From assembly GCA_026003235.1 (NCBI GenBank), contig BPGW01000007.1:81572-145571 (forward strand): a stretch of DNA of 64,000 nucleotides, given 5' to 3'. Shown one piece after another: positions 1 to 6,981 of the stretch (position 1 is the stretch's first letter; each line of letters opens with the position of its first letter). A program made the position numbers and the translations under genes. The DNA is from Bacteroidia bacterium. Lineage in GTDB: Bacteria; Bacteroidota; Bacteroidia; SpSt-205. The notes beneath the pieces were generated by a model that saw only the letters and a list, made by a program, of their open reading frames with translations, had not been told where the DNA came from and did no database searches.

Positions 1-777
1 GCTTCCTGCGTAAGCCACAGGATAAGGCTCATGACGAAGGGGCTTGGGGTAATGGATGTGGCCCAAGGCGGCATAAGCCAGCCCTTCAGGGAAAGCGCCC
101 AGCGAGAGGGCTTCCTGGCCTCCTAAGACGCGCTCCTCTAAGTCTTCCTCCAGCTCCTCTGAGCCATCAGCTGTGTCGTACCTCACATAAGGGTGGGCCA
201 ACAGGACGAGGGGCTCCTCCGGAGAAGCTTTCTGCAGGGCCGCCGCCCAGCAGTCCTGCCAAAAAGAGGCCACCTCCTTTCCCTCGCGGCGGATAGGAGA
301 CATATAAGGCGAGAGCAAAAACTGGCACCTAAATGGCCAAGAGGAACCCGACAAGGCGATCAGCCCCTTCTCCAACACCTCCAAGGTGAAGCCCTTTCCG
401 AAGGAGCCTTGCAGCGCATGCAGATCCTGGGTAAGGTCCCCCAAGAGGAGGATACCCAGGGGAGCCCCCCAGGAAGCCAACGCTTCAAACAGTTCGGGCG
501 AGTCGTGGTTACCGGCGATGACAAGCACGGGCCGTTCCCCCCCTTTGGAAAGCGCCAAGAGGCTGGCGGTCAAGAGGCCTTTGGCTTCGGCGGAGGGGTT
601 GCGAGAATCAAACACATCGCCGGCCACCAGCATCCCATCCACTTCGTACTGATCCGCTATCTTTGTAAGCTCTGCGAGAACAGCTTTTTGTTCTTCTAAG
701 CGGGAAAAGCGGTTTAGCTTTTTGCCCAGATGCCAGTCGGCCGTATGGAGGAAGCGCAAGGTTGCCTTAGGGGTCAT
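1..777 (-). CDS. sbcD: Exonuclease SbcD, metallophosphoesterase subunit (C-terminus outside window)
   Basis: Nuclease subunit of the SbcCD (Mre11-Rad50 type) complex, which trims DNA ends and hairpins in the cytoplasm. The minus-strand frame is open from ATG at 777 to the window edge (259 codons), so the ORF track does not list it. Calcineurin-like phosphoesterase motifs are visible: TADWHLGK (residues 12-19), AGDVFD, AGNHD and LGHIH near the cut end; these supply the metal-binding Asp, His and Asn. A TATATTTG promoter box ends 5 nt before the ATG. The gene is divergent from the uracil-DNA glycosylase gene, with under 50 bases between the starts. SbcC would be expected further left but cannot be seen. 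The plus-strand ORF at 193-699 is its shadow. Confidence 0.9.
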   Translation of the reverse strand, partial: MTPKATLRFLHTADWHLGKKLNRFSRLEEQKAVLAELTKIADQYEVDGMLVAGDVFDSRNPSAEAKGLLTASLLALSKGGERPVLVIAGNHDSPELFEALASWGAPLGILLLGDLTQDLHALQGSFGKGFTLEVLEKGLIALSGSSWPFRCQFLLSPYMSPIRREGKEVASFWQDCWAAALQKASPEEPLVLLAHPYVRYDTADGSEELEEDLEERVLGGQEALSLGAFPEGLAYAALGHIHYPKPLRHEPYPVAYAGS

Positions 778-782
778 CTCTC

Positions 783-790
783 CAAATATA
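783..790 (-). promoter_or_regulatory. Promoter -7 box for sbcD
   Basis: TATATTTG on the minus strand matches the Bacteroidota TAnnTTTG element; 5 nt separate it from the sbcD ATG. Confidence 0.6.
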
Positions 791-823
791 CGGCCGGTGA
801 GGGCAGATGTTGCAACGAAGGCT

Positions 824-1495
824 ATGGAAGCGCTGGAGAAAGTCATTAGGGCGTGCGAGAAGTGTGAGAGGCTGGTAGCGCACAGGCAAGCGGTGGCGCG
901 TAAGCCTCCTCGTCGTTGGGCGGGGTGGGTTTACTGGGCGCGGGGGGTGCCCGGGTTTGGGGATCCGGAAGCGCGGGTATGGGTAGTGGGGCTAGCGCCG
1001 GCAGCCCACGGGGCAAACCGCACCGGCCGGATGTTCACAGGAGACAGTTCGGGAGACTGGCTGTATCGGGCGCTGTATGAGACAGGGTTTGCCAACCAGC
1101 CTACCAGCACCCACCGGGAAGATGGGCTTGCGCTGAAGGAAGTATTTATTTCGGCGGTGGTGCGGTGTGCCCCTCCTGACAACCGCCCGCTGGCTGCCGA
1201 ACTGGCTGCGTGCTTTCCCTATTTAGAGCAGGAGTGGGAAGCGTTGCGGCCTCGCCTGCGTGTGGTGGTTCCCTTGGGGCACGTGGCTTACCAGCAGGTG
1301 CAGCGGCTTCTGCGGCAGAAGGGGCCGCCTTTTGGGCACGGCGTGGAATGGCAGCCCTGGCCCGGGCTAACGGTGCTCCTATCGTACCACCCGAGCCAAC
1401 AAAACACCCGTACCGGCCGCCTGAAGTGGGAAGCGTGGAAGGGGATTTTTGTGCGGGTGCAGGCGCTACTTAGCCAAGCGGAGGGCCCTTCTTAA
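824..1495 (+). CDS. Uracil-DNA glycosylase, family 5 (UDGb)
   Basis: Removes uracil, and in this family other deaminated bases, from DNA as the first step of base excision repair. The motif GLAPAAHGANRTGRMFTGD is the signature of thermostable family-5 enzymes. Paired cysteines (CEKC near the start, RCAPP, and AC further on) fit the 4Fe-4S cluster of families 4 and 5. SYHPSQQNT near the C-terminus matches the second active-site loop. The listed ORF starts at 722, inside sbcD on the other strand. ATG 824 (MEALEKVIRACEKC) is preferred because it starts just before the first Cys pair; it gives 223 residues. The 3' end overlaps the convergent rnhB by 26 bases. Confidence 0.88.
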   Translation: MEALEKVIRACEKCERLVAHRQAVARKPPRRWAGWVYWARGVPGFGDPEARVWVVGLAPAAHGANRTGRMFTGDSSGDWLYRALYETGFANQPTSTHREDGLALKEVFISAVVRCAPPDNRPLAAELAACFPYLEQEWEALRPRLRVVVPLGHVAYQQVQRLLRQKGPPFGHGVEWQPWPGLTVLLSYHPSQQNTRTGRLKWEAWKGIFVRVQALLSQAEGPS

Positions 1496-2069
1496 GGAAG
1501 GTTTGGCGATGGAGGGGCGAAGGCCCCCAGCGTCGGAGGGCCTCCCAATGCGCTTGGGTGGGATAGCCCTTGTTGCGAGCCCATTGGTAAGGGGGGTACT
1601 CCTGAGCCAGTTGGGTCATCAGCTGGTCCCGCAGCACCTTCGCCACGATAGAGGCAGCGGCGATTTCGGGGTAGCGTTGGTCTCCTCGGATGCAGGGTTG
1701 CGCAGGAAAAGGAAGAGGGGGCACATAGGGTCCGTCCACCCGCACCAGGTCAGGCAAGCAAGGTAGGGTTTCCACGGCTTCTTGCATAGCTGCGAGGGTA
1801 GCCTGGAGGATGTTGTGCTGGTCTATGAAGAGGGGGCCTCGCATGCCTACGCCGATGCCGAGGGCGACTTCCCAGAGGAGAGCGGCCAGGTGGGCGCGTT
1901 GGGCGGGGGTTAGGGCTTTGCTGTCACGCAAGAGGGGATGGGTGAATGTAGGAGGCAAGATAAGAGCCACCGCGACGACAGGGCCGGCCAAACAGCCGCG
2001 TCCCACTTCGTCTACGCCAGCAATCAGAGGGGCTGCCATCGCACCCAGGTGCCTGGGAGAGCTTGCCAC
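1470..2069 (-). CDS. rnhB: Ribonuclease HII
   Basis: Cleaves RNA of RNA-DNA hybrids and single ribonucleotides in DNA. The N-terminal motif AGVDEVGRGCLAGP carries the first acidic residues (Asp, Glu). DSKALT and the later VDG and AAASIVAKVLRD segments are typical of RNase HII. Length (199 aa) is normal. It is the last gene of the minus-strand run from ugd, and its start overlaps the 3' end of the saccharopine-dehydrogenase-like gene. ATG 2039, ten codons further in, is an equally good start and would shorten the overlap to 16 bases. The 3' end overlaps the glycosylase gene tail to tail. Confidence 0.92.
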   Translation of the reverse strand: MASSPRHLGAMAAPLIAGVDEVGRGCLAGPVVAVALILPPTFTHPLLRDSKALTPAQRAHLAALLWEVALGIGVGMRGPLFIDQHNILQATLAAMQEAVETLPCLPDLVRVDGPYVPPLPFPAQPCIRGDQRYPEIAAASIVAKVLRDQLMTQLAQEYPPYQWARNKGYPTQAHWEALRRWGPSPLHRQTFLKKGPPLG

Positions 2070-3043
2070 AACCGATCACGCCACCGGCTAAGCGCACTGG
2101 CAGGACCCGGAGCAGCCCCTTCGGCCAAAAAGAACTCCACCGACCGCAGTACAGTCCAAGCGGTAAACACATACGCTTGAGGGGTGCGCAACAGAAGGGC
2201 TTCGGGGGCTTCCTCGGCCTTCGCTAAGACAAGGCTTTCGGCCGAAAGGTTCATTTGTTGGGCTAAAGGGGTTCGGCGCGCGCGCACCAGCTTTAGGATG
2301 GCTTCCGCAAAGGGCTGCCAGGCAAATACCCGTTCCAGAAAGGAACGCCACCGCAGGTATCGGGGAGGAAGGGCCACCCACGTAGAGAGCCGCACAAGGT
2401 CAGGGTTCCAAGCCGGGAAGGTAATCAGCTCTGCCAGCGTGGCAGAGAAAAAGGAGACGACTTGATCTTGGAGGGTTTGGCGCACTTCTTGGAAGGGGAT
2501 GGGGGTCAGGTGGCCCGCTTGCCATTGGTAGTAGCCGTGGGGGAGCATGGTAAGGGCGGACTGGACGGTGCCAGCGGAAAACCCGCCTTTCGCATAGATA
2601 TAGAGATGAAGGGTACGGGCTTGGGGGTAGCGTTGGCGCAAGAGGAAGAGGGCCGCTTCGCCTGCGACGGTATCAAAGCCGGCTGCGGTGATGAGGGGCA
2701 CCGACGAGCCCCGCGCATACAAGCGCTGGAAGGTTCGCCACTCGCCACAAGCGTCTAAATAGGCGATTCCCTGCTTTTCGCACCAAGTTACCCATGGGAG
2801 GGCGGTGTGTTCGTAAGGTCCGGCTAAGTTGACGACGAGGCGAGGCAGCTCGGGAAGGGAGAGCGTGGGCAGCTCTTGCAGGGAGAAAGCCTCGTAGGGG
2901 GAGCCGTAGGTTTGGCTGAGGAGGGCCAGCTGGGAAGGGTCCCGGCCTGCTAAGAGAGGGGGGGGCAGCTGAGGGAAAGCCTTCTGCCAGATGGAGAGCA
3001 CCAGCCGGCCCGTGGTACCGTTAGCGCCGTAGAGCAGCCACAT
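2024..3043 (-). CDS. Saccharopine dehydrogenase / trans-acting enoyl reductase family protein
   Basis: NAD(P)-binding Rossmann protein of the saccharopine dehydrogenase-like superfamily. It begins MWLLYGANGTTGRLV, a GxxGxxG nucleotide site, followed by LAGRD and VNLAGPY, the pattern of the trans-acting enoyl reductase / YwnB-like branch; AAGFDTVAGE continues the domain. The substrate cannot be told. The 44 codons upstream of ATG 3043 in the listed ORF lie in the upstream gene and are left out, giving 339 aa. It overlaps the hypothetical gene before it and rnhB after it, so it is probably co-transcribed and translationally coupled. Confidence 0.78.
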   Translation of the reverse strand: MWLLYGANGTTGRLVLSIWQKAFPQLPPPLLAGRDPSQLALLSQTYGSPYEAFSLQELPTLSLPELPRLVVNLAGPYEHTALPWVTWCEKQGIAYLDACGEWRTFQRLYARGSSVPLITAAGFDTVAGEAALFLLRQRYPQARTLHLYIYAKGGFSAGTVQSALTMLPHGYYQWQAGHLTPIPFQEVRQTLQDQVVSFFSATLAELITFPAWNPDLVRLSTWVALPPRYLRWRSFLERVFAWQPFAEAILKLVRARRTPLAQQMNLSAESLVLAKAEEAPEALLLRTPQAYVFTAWTVLRSVEFFLAEGAAPGPASALSRWRDRLWQALPGTWVRWQPL

Positions 3044-3581
3044 GGGTCTCAATCTCCGAGAGGGAGAAGTGGAGGTAAAGCCTTTCTGGCGTTTCGGTAC
3101 GGAAGAAGGTGTGCCGTTCGGAGTGGGGAGCGTCCAGAAGGCGCCTGAGGTTTTGTAGGGCCTCCAGAAAGGCATTGAGGTGGGCCACTTGGTCGGGGGT
3201 AGGGCGGTAGGTGCCGGCCAAGAGCTGCCAGGGCGGAGGAGGTTGCCACCCCTCCCAGTCAGGTAAGGGCTCGGCTGGTGGGAGAAAGCCGTGGAGAGCT
3301 TGAAAGGTAGGGGGGTGATACAAGAAGGCTTGAATGCCCCATTCGGGGCCGTAGGCCAAGCCAGCGGGCCACCAAGTGAGGTGAAAGCCCACGCGGGGCG
3401 GCGAGGGCTGGCGACGCAGCTCCCACAGAAAGAGCTCTACCTCCTCAAACACCTCGCCTGTGGTAGGATTCACCGGGTCCAGGACGATCCACGCAGCTGA
3501 GACGAGCTGAGGCGCCGATACGCGCACGGCGCCTGGAGGCAAGGGCACCTCAAGGGGTTCCCACTTGCTGGGAGTAAGCAT
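3021..3581 (-). CDS. Hypothetical protein (186 aa)
   Basis: I do not recognise the family. The protein is soluble by appearance, rich in Pro, Trp and Leu, with no signal peptide or membrane segment. The centre has an alternating pattern with several Trp residues (FHLTWWPAGLAYGPEWG), followed by a more helical C-terminus. ATG 3581 was chosen because the 63 codons before it run antiframe inside ugd. Both ends overlap neighbours (32 bases with ugd, 23 with the saccharopine-dehydrogenase-like gene), which argues for a real, coupled gene. The overlap arrangement and uninterrupted frame are the only support. Confidence 0.6.
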   Translation of the reverse strand: MLTPSKWEPLEVPLPPGAVRVSAPQLVSAAWIVLDPVNPTTGEVFEEVELFLWELRRQPSPPRVGFHLTWWPAGLAYGPEWGIQAFLYHPPTFQALHGFLPPAEPLPDWEGWQPPPPWQLLAGTYRPTPDQVAHLNAFLEALQNLRRLLDAPHSERHTFFRTETPERLYLHFSLSEIETHVAALRR

Positions 3582-4911
3582 ACACGGCTGGCCTTCCGAT
3601 GGAGAGATAGTCAATGCCGGCTTTTTGGGCTTCGGCCAGGTCGTAGAGGTTACGCCCGTCAAAGACCACGGGGGTTCGGAGCAAGGCCCGGAGCTTAGGC
3701 CAGTTGGGCTGGCGAAATTCCCCCCACTCCGTGAGGATGAGCAGGCCGTCGGCCCCTGTGAGGGCTTCATAGGCGTTTTTAGCGTAATAGATAGGCCACT
3801 CCGGCCGAGCTTTTTGGAGGGAAGGTAGGGCTACCGGATCGAAAGCTCGCACATGAGCTCCTGCCTCCAGGAGCCACGCTATCAGGTCCAGTGCTGGGGC
3901 TTCTCGGATGTCGTCGGTGTCCGGCTTGAAGGCCACCCCCCACACCGCGAAGGTGCGACCTTGAAGAGAACCCCGGTAGTAGTTTTGAATTTTCTCCCAG
4001 AAGAGCTGGCGCTGCTGGGCATTGATGTGGATGGTGGCTTCAACCAAGTGGAGAGCCAGCCCATGCTGCCGGGCTGTGGCGGCCAAGGCCAGCGTGTCCT
4101 TCGGGAAGCACGAGCCACCATACCCCACCCCAGCAAAGAGGTATCGTCGCCCGATGCGGCTATCGGCCCCCATGCCCAACCGCACCCAGTCAATGTTGGC
4201 GCCTACTTTTTCGCATAGACGCGCCAGTTCGTTCATGAAGCTAATGCGCATCGCCAGAAAGGCGTTGGAGGCATACTTGGTCAGTTCGGCGCTTTCCCAG
4301 TCCATCAGGTAGATGGGGTTACCCTGGCGCGTGTAGGGAAGGTAAAGCTGGCGAAGCTTCTCTCCCACCTGGGGGTCAGGCGTCCCAATCACCACGCGGT
4401 CCGGCTTGAGGAAGTCCTCCACAGCAAAGCCCTCGCGCAAAAACTCAGGATTAGACGCGACCTGAACCAGGCCGGGCAGCCTTTCGTCAAAAAAGCGCTG
4501 GAGGGATCGCGCCGTGCCCACCGGTACCGTGCTTTTGGTTACGACAATGCGGGGGGCTTGGCCGTTGAGAGGATGCTGCCCAAAAGCCTCGGCCAGATGC
4601 TCGGCCGCGGCATACACAAAAGAAAGGTCAGCTTCCCCGGAAGCCCCCGGCGGAGTAGGCAGCGCCAGAAAAACCAGCTCCGCCTGCCTAACCGCTTCGT
4701 TTAGGTCGGTGGTGAAGGAGAGCCGCCCTTCCTCCAGGTTGCGAGCAAGGAGGCGATCCAAGCCCGGCTCGTAAATAGGCGATTGACCTGCTTGGAGGCG
4801 CGCCACTTTTTCGGCGTCAATGTCATGCCCTATGACGGTGTTGCCTGTCTCGGCCAGCCCAGCCGCCGTCACCAGCCCCACATACCCCACCCCAATTACA
4901 GCTATCTGCAT
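3550..4911 (-). CDS. ugd: UDP-glucose/GDP-mannose 6-dehydrogenase family (UDP-glucose 6-dehydrogenase)
   Basis: Oxidises UDP-glucose to UDP-glucuronate for envelope polysaccharides. It begins MQIAVIGVGYVGLVTAAGLAE, the NAD site, with SPIYEPGL typical of the family. The catalytic Cys lies in GYGGSCFPKD, and FKPDTDDIREAPA marks the UDP-binding C-terminal domain. ATG 4911 gives 453 aa; the longer listed start would run through the promoter. A TACTTTTG box lies 14 nt upstream and is interlocked with the box of the divergent gene. GDP-mannose or UDP-ManNAc as substrate cannot be excluded by reading alone. Confidence 0.9.
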   Translation of the reverse strand: MQIAVIGVGYVGLVTAAGLAETGNTVIGHDIDAEKVARLQAGQSPIYEPGLDRLLARNLEEGRLSFTTDLNEAVRQAELVFLALPTPPGASGEADLSFVYAAAEHLAEAFGQHPLNGQAPRIVVTKSTVPVGTARSLQRFFDERLPGLVQVASNPEFLREGFAVEDFLKPDRVVIGTPDPQVGEKLRQLYLPYTRQGNPIYLMDWESAELTKYASNAFLAMRISFMNELARLCEKVGANIDWVRLGMGADSRIGRRYLFAGVGYGGSCFPKDTLALAATARQHGLALHLVEATIHINAQQRQLFWEKIQNYYRGSLQGRTFAVWGVAFKPDTDDIREAPALDLIAWLLEAGAHVRAFDPVALPSLQKARPEWPIYYAKNAYEALTGADGLLILTEWGEFRQPNWPKLRALLRTPVVFDGRNLYDLAEAQKAGIDYLSIGRPAVYAYSQQVGTP

Positions 4912-4915
4912 AGTG

Positions 4916-4923
4916 TACCTTTG
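4916..4923 (+). promoter_or_regulatory. Promoter -7 box for the 4940 outer-membrane gene
   Basis: TACCTTTG, 16 nt before the proposed GTG start. It forms the left arm of the near-palindrome shared with the ugd promoter. Confidence 0.55.
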
Positions 4924-4925
4924 CA

Positions 4926-4933
4926 CAAAAGTA
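4926..4933 (-). promoter_or_regulatory. Promoter -7 box for ugd
   Basis: TACTTTTG on the minus strand, 14 nt before the ugd ATG and two bases from the box of the divergent gene. Confidence 0.55.
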
Positions 4934-4939
4934 CGACTT

Positions 4940-5692
4940 GTGCGCTGGCTCCCTCTCCTCCTTGCTGCGCTTTGGGCGCAAAAGAGCATCCGGGACTCGG
5001 TGATCAGCTTTTTTGCGCCGAGCGTGGCGTATGGGGGCTATGCTCCGGCCCAAGACCTGGCCCAGCGATTTGGCTGGACACACGTGCTGGGAGGCGAAGT
5101 GCTGTACAAAACCCGATGGAACCTCTACCTGGCGCTTCAGGGGGGAGGGCTGGCCGGCGACCAAGTCAAGGAACCGGACCTTCTGCGAGGGCTCAACCTC
5201 TCAAGCCTGGAACAGGCTGGTCTGCTGGCTTTTGTAGATGAGAACGGCCGGATCTTCACCCCCAACCTGCGCCAGCGGGGATGGACCGCTTCCCTCCGAG
5301 TAGGGTATGTGGTGTCGGCGCTTCGCCTGCCAGGGCAAAACCCCAACTCTGGGCCTTTTCTGGAGATCGGGGCAGGCTACCTTTCGCATCGCATTCTGAT
5401 TGACAAAGCGCGCAGCGAACGGCTTCCCCTCCTGGAAGGGGAATACCTCAAAGGTCTGGACCGCCTTACAGCAGGGTGGGGCCTGACCGAGGCGATAGGC
5501 TACCGCTTTTACAGCAGCCGGGGCCTCATCAACTTCTTCGTCGCCGTAGAAGCGGCTCAGTTTTTCACCCGTCACCTGCGTAAGTACCTCTACGACCGGG
5601 GTACCCTTGATCAGCGTCAGAGGCGAGACTTCTGGCAAGGGATTCGGGTGGGGTGGAGCTTGCCCCTCTACGAAAAAGCCCCCCCAGAATGA
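4940..5692 (+). CDS. Probable outer-membrane beta-barrel protein, function unknown
   Basis: A 250-aa exported protein. GTG 4940 gives VRWLPLLLAALWAQ, a short signal peptide, right behind a TACCTTTG box; the listed ATG at 4820 lies inside ugd on the other strand. The body has amphipathic alternating stretches (SLRVGYVVSALRLPG, FLEIGAGYLSHRI, IRVGWSLPLY) separated by turns, as in small Bacteroidota outer-membrane barrels. No catalytic motif is seen. The stop overlaps the waaA start in ATGA, so the two are probably co-translated and the protein may belong to envelope biogenesis, but this is inference from position. Confidence 0.65.
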   Translation: MRWLPLLLAALWAQKSIRDSVISFFAPSVAYGGYAPAQDLAQRFGWTHVLGGEVLYKTRWNLYLALQGGGLAGDQVKEPDLLRGLNLSSLEQAGLLAFVDENGRIFTPNLRQRGWTASLRVGYVVSALRLPGQNPNSGPFLEIGAGYLSHRILIDKARSERLPLLEGEYLKGLDRLTAGWGLTEAIGYRFYSSRGLINFFVAVEAAQFFTRHLRKYLYDRGTLDQRQRRDFWQGIRVGWSLPLYEKAPPE

Positions 5693-6942
5693 GGGTATGG
5701 CGAGTTCTCTATACCGTAGCCCTGCTCCTGACCTTGGGAGGGCTGTACCTGCTTCGTTTTTTCTGGCCTAAGTTGCGGCTTTGGTGGCGCGCTCGGCAAA
5801 CTACCCCTCCCCTCGTACCGATAGACCGCCCCGTGCTGTGGATGCATTGCGCTTCGGTGGGGGAGTTTGAGCAAGGCCGGCCCGTCTTAGAATACCTCCT
5901 TCAAGAGCTACCTCGCCGGCCGTATGTGGTGGTGACTTTCTTTTCCCCTTCCGGGTGGATGCGCTATCAGCAGAGCTATCCCTTTGCGGACTGGATGGGC
6001 CCCGCTCCGACTGATCTGCCCTGGGTCGTGCGCAAATGGATTGAAGCCATTCACCCGACCGCCGTCTTTTATGTCAAGTACGACCTGTGGCCCAACCTGG
6101 TAGGAGAGTTAGCCCGGATGGGCTGCCCCCAATACCTTCTCGCTGCCCATGTAGCACCCTTGCAAGGCCTGCGCTGGTGGTGGCGAAAAAAGCTTTTGAA
6201 ATACCTCACTCACCTCTTTGTGCAAACCGCCGCTGACCAGACGCGCCTCAGCACCGAGGGCTTTACCCAGGTAACCCTGGCTGGAGACAGCCGGGTGCTG
6301 CGCGTGCGCCAGCTGGCCGAAAATTGGCTGCCCGTGTCAGGCATCGCAGAATGGCTGGGATCGCATTTTTGCATCGTAGCTGGCAGCATAGAAGAAGCCG
6401 ATATGCGCTTCCTGGCTCAGGCGTATGCCCACTTGCGGGGCCGTCAGATCCGCTGGATCCTCGTGCCGCACGAAGTGGCTCCCAGACACGTAGAGGCTAT
6501 GCGCAAGCTATGGCCCGTGCCTACTTCCCTCTACACCGATCCCGAGTGGAACCCCACCCGAGACACCCTGGTGGTAGATACAACAGGCCTCTTGGCTTAC
6601 CTCTACGCCTACGCCCATGTGGCCTGGATAGGAGGGGGCTTCGGCAAAGGCATACACAACATCCTTGAAGCCGTAGTCTACGGTAAACCCGTCTTCTTTG
6701 GGCCCACCTACCACGCATTTCCTGAAGCAGAGGAGCTTATAAAACTCAAAGTCGCAGAGAGTTGCCAGTATCCCGTAGGCTTCTCCAATGCGGTGAAGAG
6801 TTTTATAAAAAACAGGAACAGGCTTCAAATCATCAGCGAAAGAGCAAGGTCTTATCTGGCTTCCAAGCCCGATACGCCCAAAATCGTAATGGAAGTACTG
6901 AAAGGCGAGCCGTGGATGCGAGCCCTGCTTCAGGCTGAGTAG
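5689..6942 (+). CDS. waaA: 3-deoxy-D-manno-octulosonic acid (Kdo) transferase
   Basis: Glycosyltransferase family 30 enzyme that adds Kdo to lipid IVA at the inner face of the cytoplasmic membrane. An N-terminal membrane anchor (VLYTVALLLTLGGLYLL) is followed by HCASVGEFEQGRPV, the acceptor-site motif with the catalytic Glu. YDLWPNL and VGEL follow. In the C-terminal half are LVPHEVAPRHVEA and GGGFGKGIHNILEAVVYGKPVFFGP, the CMP-Kdo-binding part. ATG 5689 overlaps the preceding stop (ATGA) and gives 417 aa. The last 70 codons are visibly richer in A and T than the rest. Confidence 0.93.
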   Translation: MRVWRVLYTVALLLTLGGLYLLRFFWPKLRLWWRARQTTPPLVPIDRPVLWMHCASVGEFEQGRPVLEYLLQELPRRPYVVVTFFSPSGWMRYQQSYPFADWMGPAPTDLPWVVRKWIEAIHPTAVFYVKYDLWPNLVGELARMGCPQYLLAAHVAPLQGLRWWWRKKLLKYLTHLFVQTAADQTRLSTEGFTQVTLAGDSRVLRVRQLAENWLPVSGIAEWLGSHFCIVAGSIEEADMRFLAQAYAHLRGRQIRWILVPHEVAPRHVEAMRKLWPVPTSLYTDPEWNPTRDTLVVDTTGLLAYLYAYAHVAWIGGGFGKGIHNILEAVVYGKPVFFGPTYHAFPEAEELIKLKVAESCQYPVGFSNAVKSFIKNRNRLQIISERARSYLASKPDTPKIVMEVLKGEPWMRALLQAE

Positions 6943-6968
6943 ACTGTACAAAAGTGCGCCAAAAGGCG

Positions 6969-6976
6969 TACCTTCG
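6969..6976 (+). promoter_or_regulatory. Variant promoter -7 box for the fused beta-oxidation gene
   Basis: TACCTTCG, one mismatch to TAnnTTTG, 5 nt before the ATG at 6982. The spacing is like that of exact boxes elsewhere in the window. Confidence 0.35.
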
Positions 6977-6981
6977 CAGAG

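Noticed and set aside
193-699. Plus-strand ORF of 168 aa at the start of the window
   Set aside because: It lies antisense to the open sbcD frame, which shows TADWH, AGDVFD and GNHD motifs; the plus-strand translation has no family signature.
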